Positions 17,069-25,995 of a DNA stretch of 64,000 nt are shown here, in pieces. Below the pieces are notes generated by a model that was given only the letters and a program-made list of their open reading frames with translations, did no database searches and was not told the DNA's origin. The translations under genes were made by a program, and so were the position numbers. Each line of letters opens with the position of its first letter. Position 1 is the first letter of the stretch. The DNA comes from Eubacterium sp. (GTDB lineage Bacteria; Bacillota; Clostridia; Lachnospirales; Lachnospiraceae): contig JAFUVQ010000054.1 of NCBI GenBank assembly GCA_017477505.1, positions 143,471-207,470 of the forward strand, written 5' to 3'.

Positions 17069-18325
17069 ATGCTTGAAAATATTAGGCTTTCATTTCAGGG
17101 TATACTTGCACATAAGATGAGATCGTTTCTTACGATGCTGGGTATCATTATAGGTATAGCGTCTATCATTGCGATAGTATCCACTATAAAGGGAACCAGT
17201 GATCAGATAAGACGTAATCTTATCGGTAACGGAAACAGTAAAGTTGAGGTTTCCATGATGCAGAACGGCTACAAGGTTTCTGTCTCGGAGGCTGACAGCA
17301 CAAAGATTCCTATACTTACTGACGCTATGGTGGAGGAGATGGAAGCGCTTCCCGGCGTTGATATTGTTGCAGGTTATTATGATTCAAATGTATACAGCGG
17401 TGTCTATTATAAAGATAAAAGCGTTGAAGGATTAAATATACTCGGTACCGATAACAGATATCTCGAGATTGAGGATTATGTAGTTACCAAGGGCCGGAAA
17501 TTCATAGAGAGAGATTTTAAAGAATATAAAAATGTATGTATAGTCACCAGAGATATAGCCACATCACTCTTTGAAGGAGAGAATCCGGTGGATAAGACTA
17601 TAGAGATATACGGGATTCCATTTACCGTTGTCGGAGTCGTTGCCCAGGAGGATAATTTCGATATGAATGTCGAAAGTGTCGCTGAGTGGTATACTTATTT
17701 CGGAACTGATAATGCCGGAGCGGTTATCATACCTAAGGTTCTGTGGCAGGAGCTTTTTGCATTTGATAAACCGAGCAATCTTGTCGTAAGAGCAGATTCC
17801 GTCGAGGATATGTCAACAGCGGGCAAGGGTGTTTCGGATTATATGAATCAGTTCATTAAGACAGAAACCGATGATGCCGTTACCTATAAGGCAGAGGATA
17901 CGCTGGAGAAGGCTAGAGAACTTCAGGAACTCTCAAATTCCACGAACAGCCAGCTTATCTGGATAGCCAGTATATCACTTCTGGTAGGTGGTATCGGTGT
18001 TATGAATATAATGCTTGTGTCTGTCACTGAAAGGACCAGGGAGATAGGACTCAAGAAGGCACTCGGTGCGAGAAAGGGCGTTATACTAGGACAGTTTCTT
18101 ACCGAGGCAGCTGTTCTTACCAGTCTTGGCGGACTGATAGGAGTCGGAGCAGGTATAGGACTGGCCTTCATAATATCGAAGGCAGCCGAGGTTCCGGTTT
18201 CCATAAGCGTTCCTGCCATAGCAGTTTCGGTTATATTCTCTATGGTAATAGGAATTTTGTTCGGACTTCTTCCGTCGATTAAGGCATCTAATCTTAATCC
18301 TATAGATGCCCTCAGATATGAATAA
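17069..18325 (+). CDS. MacB/FtsX-like ABC permease
   Basis: A 418-residue permease with the MacB layout: an N-terminal helix (HKMRSFLTMLGIIIGIASII), a large external MacB-type domain (about 45-280), then three helices (about 290-410). The cytoplasmic motif TERTREIGLKKALGARKGVI between helices is diagnostic for FtsX/MacB permeases. It completes the exporter with the ATPase and two adaptors upstream. Unlike Gram-negative MacB, ATPase and permease are separate, as in Bacillus YknYZ. Confidence 0.93.
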   Translation: MLENIRLSFQGILAHKMRSFLTMLGIIIGIASIIAIVSTIKGTSDQIRRNLIGNGNSKVEVSMMQNGYKVSVSEADSTKIPILTDAMVEEMEALPGVDIVAGYYDSNVYSGVYYKDKSVEGLNILGTDNRYLEIEDYVVTKGRKFIERDFKEYKNVCIVTRDIATSLFEGENPVDKTIEIYGIPFTVVGVVAQEDNFDMNVESVAEWYTYFGTDNAGAVIIPKVLWQELFAFDKPSNLVVRADSVEDMSTAGKGVSDYMNQFIKTETDDAVTYKAEDTLEKARELQELSNSTNSQLIWIASISLLVGGIGVMNIMLVSVTERTREIGLKKALGARKGVILGQFLTEAAVLTSLGGLIGVGAGIGLAFIISKAAEVPVSISVPAIAVSVIFSMVIGILFGLLPSIKASNLNPIDALRYE

Positions 18326-18346
18326 GGATGAGAGGGAGCTTTAGTT

Positions 18347-19435
18347 TTGAAAATAATGCATATAGCGGATGTGCATCTTGATTCGGCAATGAGTGCACAT
18401 TTATCAAATGAAAAGAGAAGTGAGAGGCGTGCAGAACTGCTCGCCTCCTTTGTGCGTCTTGTAGAGGCTGCCAAAACTGAAAAAGTAAAGGCAGTACTTA
18501 TCTCGGGAGACCTCTTTGATACGGGAAAGGTTAAGTCGGTGACTGCAAAGACTGTTATGAATGCCATAGCAGGAGCTGCTGACATCTCATTTTTCTATAT
18601 CAGAGGAAATCATGATAATCAGGACGTTTTCAGAGGAAGAGATGACATTCCGCCGAATCTCCATCTTTTTGGAACGGAGTGGAAGACCTACAGCATCTCT
18701 GATGTTATAGATATTACCGGAGTTGAGCTTGCAGGAAGAAACAGTTCGGCTGTTGATGCATCTCTTGTCCTTAATAATGACAAATATAATATCGTAATGC
18801 TTCACGGAAGTGTAGTCATGAGTCATACCGTGAAGGATAAGGAATTTATAAATGTTAAGGGTCTTAAAAATAAGGGCATAGATTATCTGGCTCTCGGACA
18901 TATACACTCATTTAAGGATGACAGGCTGGATGGCAGAGCAGTACTTGTTTATCCAGGATCTCCTTTTGGAAGGGGCTTTGATGAATGCGGTGAAAAAGGC
19001 TATGTCATTCTTGATATTGATGAGTACAGTAAAAGTGCGGAATACAGATTCGTTTCATTTCCCGCAAGACGCCTTTATATGCCGGAAGTTGATGTCACCG
19101 GTCTTAATTCTGTATTTGAGATTACAGGCAGAATAAGAGAAGAACTTAAATGTTATGACAGAGAAAATCTATTGGAGGTAGTACTTAAAGGAGAGGTTGA
19201 TGCACTCCTGGAGATAGACCTTCCATTTATAGAAAAGTGCTTTGAAGAGGATTATTATTTCTTCAAATGTAAAAATGAAACAAAGATACATGTGGATATT
19301 GATGATTTCAGGAAGGATGCGACCCTCCGAGGAGAGTTCGTACGACTTGTCATGTCCAAAGAGGACATATCCGAAGAAGACAGAGCAAGGATCGTAAGGC
19401 TGGGAATTTCGGCACTTGCCGGTGAGAAGATATAG
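18347..19435 (+). CDS. SbcD/YhaO-like metallophosphoesterase (DNA nuclease subunit)
   Basis: A 362-residue calcineurin-fold phosphoesterase. Metal-binding motifs are in order: DVHLD (about 8-12), GDLFD, RGNHDNQD and GHIHS. It resembles the exonuclease subunit of SbcCD and Bacillus YhaO, which process DNA ends. Translation probably starts at TTG 18347 (MKIMHIADVHLD), since GAGGGAG lies upstream and the family begins this way. The following ATPase overlaps in frame context with AGGAGG inside the end of this gene, giving the usual nuclease-ATPase pair. Confidence 0.88.
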   Translation: MKIMHIADVHLDSAMSAHLSNEKRSERRAELLASFVRLVEAAKTEKVKAVLISGDLFDTGKVKSVTAKTVMNAIAGAADISFFYIRGNHDNQDVFRGRDDIPPNLHLFGTEWKTYSISDVIDITGVELAGRNSSAVDASLVLNNDKYNIVMLHGSVVMSHTVKDKEFINVKGLKNKGIDYLALGHIHSFKDDRLDGRAVLVYPGSPFGRGFDECGEKGYVILDIDEYSKSAEYRFVSFPARRLYMPEVDVTGLNSVFEITGRIREELKCYDRENLLEVVLKGEVDALLEIDLPFIEKCFEEDYYFFKCKNETKIHVDIDDFRKDATLRGEFVRLVMSKEDISEEDRARIVRLGISALAGEKI

Positions 19436-19445
19436 GAGGAAGAGT

Positions 19446-21923
19446 ATGAAGCTTATCAGTTGCCATATTGAGAATTTCGGCAAGCTCCATGATCTTACTT
19501 ATGAATTCTCATCAAAGGTAAATGTGATCAATGCCGAAAACGGTTACGGAAAGTCCACCCTCGCTGCATTTATCAAGGTCATGTTTTATGGCTTTGACAA
19601 CGAGAAGAAACGTGATGTTTTTGAAAATGAAAGAAAACGTTATTCACCCTGGCAGAAAGGGCCTTACGGCGGAAGTATAAGATTTGAGAAGGATGGCAGG
19701 CAGTATTCGGTTGCCAGGATATTCGGTGCCAAAGAGAGTGAAGACAGCTACAGTTTAAGGAACGCTGTGACCAATCTTGAGACTGATGAATGGAAAGGGA
19801 ATCTGGGAGAAGAGCTTTTTGGTATAGACAGCGAATCATTTAAAAGAACTATATATATATCCCAGAGTGATGCCGGAACTCATGCCACTGACAGTATAAA
19901 CGCAAAGATGGGAAATATCTCCCTTATGACAAATGACCTTGCAAATTATGATAAGGTTGACCTGATGCTGAAGGATTCTCTTAATGCTATAAGTCCTAAA
20001 CGTTCTACGGGAGAACTGTCGAAGCTTAAGTCGAGGATTACCGAACTTGATGCCGAGATAAAGAGAAAAAATCAGATAGAGAGAAGCCTTAAGGAAATAG
20101 CCGATAAAAAAGCTGCAGGTGAGAGTGAATACAAGGAACTTAAAGATAAACAGAACAGTCTTGCTGAAAAAAGCAGGCTTCTTACGAAGAAAAATGAACT
20201 CAGACTGAAGAAGGCCGAATATTATTCACTTTTAGACAAGGCCGACAGCTCAAAAGAAAAAGTATTTTCATATACTCTTACGGCAACAGAGGAAGAAAAA
20301 CTGAAAAGGACAAATGAAATCTTCAGTGGAAATGTGCCTTCGGATGAGGATATGAAGAATAATGCTGCTGATATAAGCAGTATCAGAAGTCTTGCAGTGG
20401 AAGAAAGACAGTATCTTGTATCGGATGCTGACCGAAAGAGATATGAGGAACTTTCGGAACTGTTCAGAGATTCCGAGATTACGGAGAAGGATGCCAGCAG
20501 TGCCATAGCAGATATGAATGAAGCTGCTATGATAGAGAATTCACTTAAGGATAAAGACAAGCTGCTTCAGGCATATGAAAGAGAGAAGCTGTCGGAAGAA
20601 AAAAGACAGAGGGTAAGAAGCTCGCTGATTCTGGTTGCAGCCGGAATTATCTTCGGACTCGGAGGCGTCGTGTTGATCATGCATAAGGCACTCACACTTT
20701 CGGTGATTCTTCTTCTTGCGGGCCTGGTATGTATTGTTTTCGGGCTTTATATGAAATTTGTGGCTCCGAAGAAGGATAAAGCGGAAGTTGATCATAGTAC
20801 AGACAAAATTGATGATCTGAAGAGTGAGATGGATCGTGACAGGAGAAATGCCGAGAGATTAAGAAATAATATATCCAGCATACTCGGGCTGTCAGATATA
20901 GAGGCAGACAAAAGCGACGCCGAAAGACTTGCTGCCATAAGAGCTCTCATTTATGAATATGAGGAGCTGGCTCACATAATAAGAGAGAAAGAGTCGGCAA
21001 GCAGGCTTTCCGAGATTCAGATGATTAATGAAAGAGTCAGGTCTTTCCTTGGAGGTTTCTACTATATGGAAGAGGAGCCTCTTGAAAAAGCATATGTGAT
21101 CACTGATTCTTATATCAGATTTCTTGAGGAAACTCACAGGAAACTCGAGGATGATATAGAGGATTATACAGAGCTTTCGGGCAAAAAAGCCGAGTATATG
21201 CGTGCCATAAAAGGTTATGAGGAAAGGAAGAAGGCAGCGGATAATTATCTTAAGATAACTGCGGGCCTTGCAGATTTCCTGAATGAAGAAGATGCGGAGG
21301 ATGACGACGCGGAGGACAGTGGTGATGTTCTTTCCGGGATAAATCAAAAGATAGAGGAATATACCGAAAGCCTTGAAAAGATCAGCAGAAGCCTGCTGGG
21401 GTATGAAAGGCAGGAGGATGATCTTTATTCCGAACTGGAACAGATACGTGTTTATGAAGATGAACTCGAAGAAGCCGGAAACAGGGAAAAGGAACTGCTT
21501 GAAAAAGAAAGACTTATAACCATGACAAGGAGTCTTCTCAGAGAGGCAAAGGAGAATTTCACGGCTCAGTATATGGCACCGCTCCTCAGTGCATTTTCAA
21601 AGTACTATAAGAAACTGTCTCTTAAAGAGGCGGATAATTATAATATAGATGCGGATATGAAACTCAGTGTTAAGGAGTTTGGCGCTGACAGAGATGTGGG
21701 ATTCTTAAGCCGCGGCAATCAGGATCTGGTGGGTATAGCTTTCCGTATGGCACTTATCGAGGCTATGTACAAGGAAGAAAAACCATTTATCATTTATGAC
21801 GATCCTTTTACCGATTTGGATGAGGAAAAGGTCAAGTGCGGCATTGAATTCGTAAAGGAAATTTCTGAAGATTACCAGGTTATTTATTTTACCTGTCACA
21901 GCAGTCGCGAGATTAAGGACTGA
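19446..21923 (+). CDS. YhaN/SbcC-like AAA ATPase with central membrane hairpin
   Basis: An 825-residue SMC-like ATPase. Walker A is NGYGKST (about 32-38); the ABC-type signature region and Walker B (IIYDDPFTDLDEEKV) are near 755-800. Between lie long coiled coils and, at about 391-438, two adjacent hydrophobic helices. Paired membrane helices within a coiled-coil ATPase match YhaN of Bacillus, not classical SbcC, so this unit with the upstream phosphoesterase is best seen as a YhaO-YhaN system. The start at 19446 has AGGAGG nine bases before it. Its likely task is processing DNA near the membrane, as an inference from family. Confidence 0.87.
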   Translation: MKLISCHIENFGKLHDLTYEFSSKVNVINAENGYGKSTLAAFIKVMFYGFDNEKKRDVFENERKRYSPWQKGPYGGSIRFEKDGRQYSVARIFGAKESEDSYSLRNAVTNLETDEWKGNLGEELFGIDSESFKRTIYISQSDAGTHATDSINAKMGNISLMTNDLANYDKVDLMLKDSLNAISPKRSTGELSKLKSRITELDAEIKRKNQIERSLKEIADKKAAGESEYKELKDKQNSLAEKSRLLTKKNELRLKKAEYYSLLDKADSSKEKVFSYTLTATEEEKLKRTNEIFSGNVPSDEDMKNNAADISSIRSLAVEERQYLVSDADRKRYEELSELFRDSEITEKDASSAIADMNEAAMIENSLKDKDKLLQAYEREKLSEEKRQRVRSSLILVAAGIIFGLGGVVLIMHKALTLSVILLLAGLVCIVFGLYMKFVAPKKDKAEVDHSTDKIDDLKSEMDRDRRNAERLRNNISSILGLSDIEADKSDAERLAAIRALIYEYEELAHIIREKESASRLSEIQMINERVRSFLGGFYYMEEEPLEKAYVITDSYIRFLEETHRKLEDDIEDYTELSGKKAEYMRAIKGYEERKKAADNYLKITAGLADFLNEEDAEDDDAEDSGDVLSGINQKIEEYTESLEKISRSLLGYERQEDDLYSELEQIRVYEDELEEAGNREKELLEKERLITMTRSLLREAKENFTAQYMAPLLSAFSKYYKKLSLKEADNYNIDADMKLSVKEFGADRDVGFLSRGNQDLVGIAFRMALIEAMYKEEKPFIIYDDPFTDLDEEKVKCGIEFVKEISEDYQVIYFTCHSSREIKD

Positions 21924-21924
21924 T

Positions 21925-21953
21925 TTGACATACATTGGGTGAAATGCTAGAAT
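21925..21953 (+). promoter_or_regulatory. Promoter of the Fur-like/lipid kinase operon
   Basis: TTGACA (21925-21930), a 17-base spacer and TAGAAT (21948-21953). Transcription would start near 21960, before a GC-rich palindrome GGCCGCGCGGCC (21972-21983) in the leader, which is unusual in this AT-leaning context and may be a hairpin or operator. Confidence 0.7.
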
Positions 21954-22020
21954 CTAACTTGATTTTGAGGCGGCCGCGCGGCCACTTATATATTCGTTTT
22001 ATAATTGTTTTGGAGTATTT

Positions 22021-22428
22021 ATGCTTAGGGAAGAAGTAATAGAAAAACTTAAAGAAAGCGGATGCAGGATTACGAAACAGAGACTTCTCATTCTCGATAC
22101 CATACTTGAAGGGGATTTCACCTGCGCTAAGGATATCTACTATAAGGTTGCCGAGGAAAACAGCGGTATAGGCTTTGCGACTGTCTACAGGATGATGAAT
22201 ACTCTTGAAGAGATAGGTGCTATAGACAGAAGCAGCATGTATAAGATAAACGGTCAGGATGATATCAGTAAGTGCGACAAATGTATGATAAAGCTTTCGG
22301 ATGATACCACGGTGGATCTTTCGGAAGAAAAATGGAATGAGATACTCCGCGAGGGACTTAAGGCCTGCGGATATATAGATGATCAAAGAATACAGAACAT
22401 CGTCAGAAAGGTTGAGAGACAGGTATAA
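22021..22428 (+). CDS. Fur-fold transcription regulator lacking canonical metal ligands
   Basis: A 135-residue protein whose first 80 residues are clearly Fur-like: RITKQRLLILDTIL, then a winged helix with GIGFATVYRMMNTLEEIGAIDR. The C-terminal half is abnormal. The HHxH-type segment and the downstream His/Glu ligands of the regulatory metal site are absent; one CDKC pair (near residues 82-85) remains and the second zinc CxxC is missing. It may therefore bind DNA without sensing iron, zinc or peroxide in the usual way. It is the first gene of a two-gene transcript with the lipid kinase 18 bases downstream. Confidence 0.85.
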   Translation: MLREEVIEKLKESGCRITKQRLLILDTILEGDFTCAKDIYYKVAEENSGIGFATVYRMMNTLEEIGAIDRSSMYKINGQDDISKCDKCMIKLSDDTTVDLSEEKWNEILREGLKACGYIDDQRIQNIVRKVERQV

Positions 22429-22446
22429 AAGGGGGGTTATAGGGGT

Positions 22447-23403
22447 ATGTATTATTTTATAGTAAACAGGACGGGCGGAAGTGGAAGAGCAGCAAAGACC
22501 TGGCATAAGGTTAGAATGATGCTCCGTAATAATCAGATGGAATATAAGGCATTTCTTACGAAATATGAAGGACATGCGACTGTTCTTGCCAAGAATATTT
22601 CCAGGCTTCCGGATTCCGAGATAAAGCTTATAGTTGTCGGCGGAGATGGTACGGTAAATGAAGTTCTTAACGGAATAGAGGATTTTGACCGTGTCTCACT
22701 GGGCGTTATAGCAACAGGTTCCGCAAATGATTTTATTAACGGTATCGGTATTCCGAGGGATACAGAGGCAGCTATTCAGAGAATTCTGGATCCTAAGGAT
22801 AATCTGACTATAGATATAGGCAGAGTAACCGCTGACGGAAGAAGACCGAGATATTTCGGTATCAGCTGCGGCGTCGGACTTGATGCCATAGTGTGTAAGA
22901 AAGCGCTCACAAGTAAGCTTAAAAGATTTCTGAATAAGCTCGGATGCGGTTCTCTTACATATGTCATTCTTACCGTAGTCAATCTTTTTACCATGGAATA
23001 TATCAGGGCAAATGTAAGATATTCTATGGACGAGGCAAAGACTGAAGATGATTATAACAGTGAGGGCACTGTTACCGAAGAATATAAGAAACTTATCTTC
23101 CTTGCGGCTATGAATCTTCCGGCCGAAGGAGGAAATGTACCTATGAGACCTGATGCTCTTCCCGATGACGGCAAGATATCAGCTCTTGTTGCCGACGGTA
23201 TAGGAAAGGTGCGTGCATTTATAAGCCTTCCTAAGCTTGTTGCTGCAAAACACAGTGGAATCAGAGGTTTCCACTTTGAAGATGCAAAGTATATAGATAT
23301 TGAACTTGAGAGACCTGCAGTACTCCATGTTGACGGGGAATACTACGGGGATGTCAGCAATATTCATATAGAATCATGCTATAAAAAACTTAAACTGCTC
23401 TAA
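22447..23403 (+). CDS. Diacylglycerol/YegS-family lipid kinase
   Basis: A 318-residue kinase with the NAD-kinase-like fold. Motifs include the N-terminal VNRTGGSGRA, the nucleotide-binding GGDGTVNEVLNG (about 66-77) and ATGSANDF. These match the DagK/YegS/LCB5 catalytic domain, which phosphorylates diacylglycerol or related lipids, recycling lipid freed by teichoic acid synthesis in Firmicutes. The C-terminal domain with HVDGEYYGD fits the family. The ribosome binding site GGGGGG-like purine run sits directly upstream of ATG 22447. Confidence 0.92.
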   Translation: MYYFIVNRTGGSGRAAKTWHKVRMMLRNNQMEYKAFLTKYEGHATVLAKNISRLPDSEIKLIVVGGDGTVNEVLNGIEDFDRVSLGVIATGSANDFINGIGIPRDTEAAIQRILDPKDNLTIDIGRVTADGRRPRYFGISCGVGLDAIVCKKALTSKLKRFLNKLGCGSLTYVILTVVNLFTMEYIRANVRYSMDEAKTEDDYNSEGTVTEEYKKLIFLAAMNLPAEGGNVPMRPDALPDDGKISALVADGIGKVRAFISLPKLVAAKHSGIRGFHFEDAKYIDIELERPAVLHVDGEYYGDVSNIHIESCYKKLKLL

Positions 23404-23429
23404 AACGGGCTGAGAAAGGAACTGTAAAA

Positions 23430-24560
23430 ATGAAGAAGAAAATTGCTCTGTTACTTGCGATGGCTATGATGACCGTAGGTCTTTCCGGGTGCGCCGGAAC
23501 AGGAAAGGCAACTACCGAAGAACTGATGACAACGGGTACAGTGTCAGATGCAACAACGGAAGCTGTGGTCGCTGAAGCTGAGGAGGCAACTCAGGGTGAG
23601 GCAACAAAGGGTGAAGCAGAAAAGGCAGAGGAACCGGCACCGAGTACATTTATAGGCTCAGACAGTGCTGAAATCCGTATAGGTTCTCTAAAAGGACCTA
23701 CAACCATGGGACTTGTTAATCTTATGGCTAAGACTGAAGCCGGAGAGGCAGAGCAGAATTATTCTTATGAGATAGCAACAGATGCGTCTGTGATAACCGC
23801 AAAGCTTGTTAAGGGTGATCTTGATATAGCGCTAATCCCCGCAAATGCTGCAAGTGTTCTTTATAATAAGACAGAAGGAAAGATTCAGGTTCTTAATATC
23901 AACACACTGGGAGTTCTTTACTGTGTAACAGGCAATAAGGATATCAAGAAGATATACGGACTTGCAGGTAAGACCGTAGTTATGACCGGACAGGGAACAA
24001 CACCTGAGTATGTCACCAAGTATCTTCTCAATGCATACGGAATTACGGATTGTACTATAGAATATAAGTCAGAGGCAACTGAGGTTGTTGCTGCCATAAC
24101 TAAGGATCCTGAACTTATAGGAATCCTTCCGCAGCCATTTGCAACTGTTGCAACTATTCAGAACAGTGACCTCAGACAGGCTTTCTCACTTACAACAGAA
24201 TGGAACAAGATAGCAGGCAGTGCTACTCTCGTAACCGGAGTTACGGTTGTAAGAAAGGATTTCGCAGATAAGAATCCGGACAAGCTTGCCGCATTTATGA
24301 AGGAAGCAGAGGAAAGTGCCAATACTGCGAATAAAGATGTGGCAGGTACGGCAGAACTGGTAGCAAAGTACGGTATCATAGAGAAGGCGCCTGTTGCAGA
24401 AAAAGCAATTCCTCAGTGCAATATAACATATATTGACGGAGAGAAGATGAAGAACGGACTCTCCGGATATCTTTCTATCCTGGAAGGATATAATCCTGAA
24501 TCAATAGGAGGAGAGCTTCCGGCAGATGATTTCTATTATATTCCGGAGGCTGCGGAATGA
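23430..24560 (+). CDS. NitT/TauT-type ABC substrate-binding lipoprotein
   Basis: A 376-residue exported lipoprotein: a lysine-rich start, a hydrophobic core and the lipobox LSGC near residue 20. A Thr/Glu/Ala-rich linker (about 25-75) precedes the binding domain, which resembles SsuA/ThiY/NMT1-type periplasmic proteins (RIGSLKGPTTMGLVNLM; GKTVVMTGQGTTPEYV). It begins a three-gene importer operon whose permease overlaps by 4 bases. No TPP, SAM or other riboswitch is seen in the 26-base gap before it, so the substrate cannot be inferred. Confidence 0.9.
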   Translation: MKKKIALLLAMAMMTVGLSGCAGTGKATTEELMTTGTVSDATTEAVVAEAEEATQGEATKGEAEKAEEPAPSTFIGSDSAEIRIGSLKGPTTMGLVNLMAKTEAGEAEQNYSYEIATDASVITAKLVKGDLDIALIPANAASVLYNKTEGKIQVLNINTLGVLYCVTGNKDIKKIYGLAGKTVVMTGQGTTPEYVTKYLLNAYGITDCTIEYKSEATEVVAAITKDPELIGILPQPFATVATIQNSDLRQAFSLTTEWNKIAGSATLVTGVTVVRKDFADKNPDKLAAFMKEAEESANTANKDVAGTAELVAKYGIIEKAPVAEKAIPQCNITYIDGEKMKNGLSGYLSILEGYNPESIGGELPADDFYYIPEAAE

Positions 24561-25279
24561 AAAAGAAGCTGATCATAGCAGCTGTATGGCTCATTATATG
24601 GGAGCTTATTGCAAGGCTGATCAACAATGTAATACTTATAGCAGGACCGATAGATACGATGCTTTCCCTGGTGAAATCACTGGGGAAAGTGTCTTTTTAT
24701 ATAAGCATACTGGAATCATTTCTGCATATAACAGGCGGTTTCCTTATCGGGAGCCTGCTTGGAACAGGGCTGGCTGCTCTTTCCAAAAGATACACTCTGT
24801 TCGGGGATTTTATAAAACCGTTTATCCATATGCTTAAAACAGTTCCTGTTGCATGTTTTGTTGTAATACTTCTTATATGGTTCGGAAGCAGCGGCATTTC
24901 ATTTATAATATCCATGATGATAACGCTTCCCGTACTCTATAACAATACTCTGCGGGGACTAAAGGAAGTTCCTTCCGATATGACCGAACTTGCAAATGTC
25001 TATAAAATGAAACGCTTCAGGGTATTCCGTTATATAACATTTCCCTCTATTCACCCATATCTTCTGGCAGCATTTGAAACGGCCATCGGAATGGCCTGGA
25101 AGAGCGGCGTTGCGGCTGAGGTTATTGGACAGTCTCAGAATACGATAGGAAACTCGGTATATATATCAAAGATATATCTGGATACGGCAGGGCTTTTCTC
25201 CTGGACACTGGTTGTTGTTCTCTGTTCATGGGTTTTTGAGAAGCTTTTCATAGGATTGTTCAGATTATTAAAGAGATAG
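24557..25279 (+). CDS. NitT/TauT-type ABC permease
   Basis: A 240-residue membrane protein with about six helices and the binding-protein-dependent permease loop near residues 135-195 (LKEVPSDMTELANVYKM, then the EAA-like GMAWKSGVAAEVIG). It matches SsuC/ThiX-type inner membrane subunits. It starts within the stop of the binding protein gene and ends 4 bases before the ATPase gene. Confidence 0.93.
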   Translation: MKKKLIIAAVWLIIWELIARLINNVILIAGPIDTMLSLVKSLGKVSFYISILESFLHITGGFLIGSLLGTGLAALSKRYTLFGDFIKPFIHMLKTVPVACFVVILLIWFGSSGISFIISMMITLPVLYNNTLRGLKEVPSDMTELANVYKMKRFRVFRYITFPSIHPYLLAAFETAIGMAWKSGVAAEVIGQSQNTIGNSVYISKIYLDTAGLFSWTLVVVLCSWVFEKLFIGLFRLLKR

Positions 25280-25283
25280 AACT

Positions 25284-25946
25284 ATGAAGATAAGGTTAGA
25301 AAATATAAGTAAATCATTTGAAGAAAAAAATGTGCTGCGCGATATATCTTTTGTTTTTGAAGAGGGCAGGATCTATCTTCTTTCCGGTGAATCCGGCTCG
25401 GGAAAGTCGACTCTTATTTCCCTTCTGGCCGGACTGGCTCTGCCGGACGGCGGAAGTATATTTTATGAGGACGGACAGAAAATAACGGAAGTGAATTCCG
25501 GGACCAGGCTGAGAAGACTTCCATATCAGCTTCCGGATATGAGCATAGTATTTCAGGAGGACAGGCTGCTTCCTGACAGAACGGCATTTGAAAATGTAAA
25601 GATATTCTGTGACGGGGCAGATTCTTCGGAGATACGGGAATTGATCGGGAGACTTCTACCGGAGGATGCAGCGGAAAAGAAGATTTCGGAATATTCCGGA
25701 GGAATGAAAAGACGTGTGGCACTGATACGTGCGCTTATGAGAAAGGGGAAGGTGCTTCTTCTGGATGAACCCTTTAACGGATTGGATCCAGAGAATACAA
25801 AAAAGGCATTTCAGCTTATAAATGAGAAAAGAGGAGACCGCATTGTCGTCATGGCATCCCATATACAGAACCTTAACTGTATTTCGGAATTCGGAGATAC
25901 GAAAAAAACGGTACATTTTCATAATATAAATTTAACTTTAATGTAA
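25284..25946 (+). CDS. NitT/TauT-type ABC importer ATPase
   Basis: A 220-residue ATPase with Walker A SGESGSGKST (about 34-43), Q-loop FQEDRLLPD, signature YSGGMKRRVALIRA and Walker B LLLDEPFNGLD. It is a little shorter than typical SsuB/ThiZ proteins, with a compact C-terminus. It completes the importer encoded by 23430-25946. Confidence 0.93.
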   Translation: MKIRLENISKSFEEKNVLRDISFVFEEGRIYLLSGESGSGKSTLISLLAGLALPDGGSIFYEDGQKITEVNSGTRLRRLPYQLPDMSIVFQEDRLLPDRTAFENVKIFCDGADSSEIRELIGRLLPEDAAEKKISEYSGGMKRRVALIRALMRKGKVLLLDEPFNGLDPENTKKAFQLINEKRGDRIVVMASHIQNLNCISEFGDTKKTVHFHNINLTLM

Positions 25947-25965
25947 GTCGCATATATGGTAGAAT
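25937..25965 (+). promoter_or_regulatory. Candidate promoter of the hydrogenase gene
   Basis: TTTAAT (25937-25942), a 17-base spacer and TAGAAT (25960-25965), about 30 bases before the ATG at 25996. The -35 box is weak. Confidence 0.45.
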
Positions 25966-25995
25966 ATAAGCACGTATGATTAGGAGTCTAGTATT

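Noticed and set aside
17923-18585. 220-codon minus-strand frame across the permease and phosphoesterase genes
   Set aside because: It crosses two well-supported genes on the other strand and has no domain or ribosome binding site.
18347-21923. Classical SbcCD or a Wadjet/Gabija-like defence pair
   Set aside because: Two central membrane helices in the ATPase and the phosphoesterase partner fit YhaO-YhaN better, and no defence-associated genes flank them.
23404-23429. Riboswitch before the ABC importer
   Set aside because: The gap is only 26 bases and holds just the ribosome binding site; there is no TPP, SAM or other aptamer sequence.
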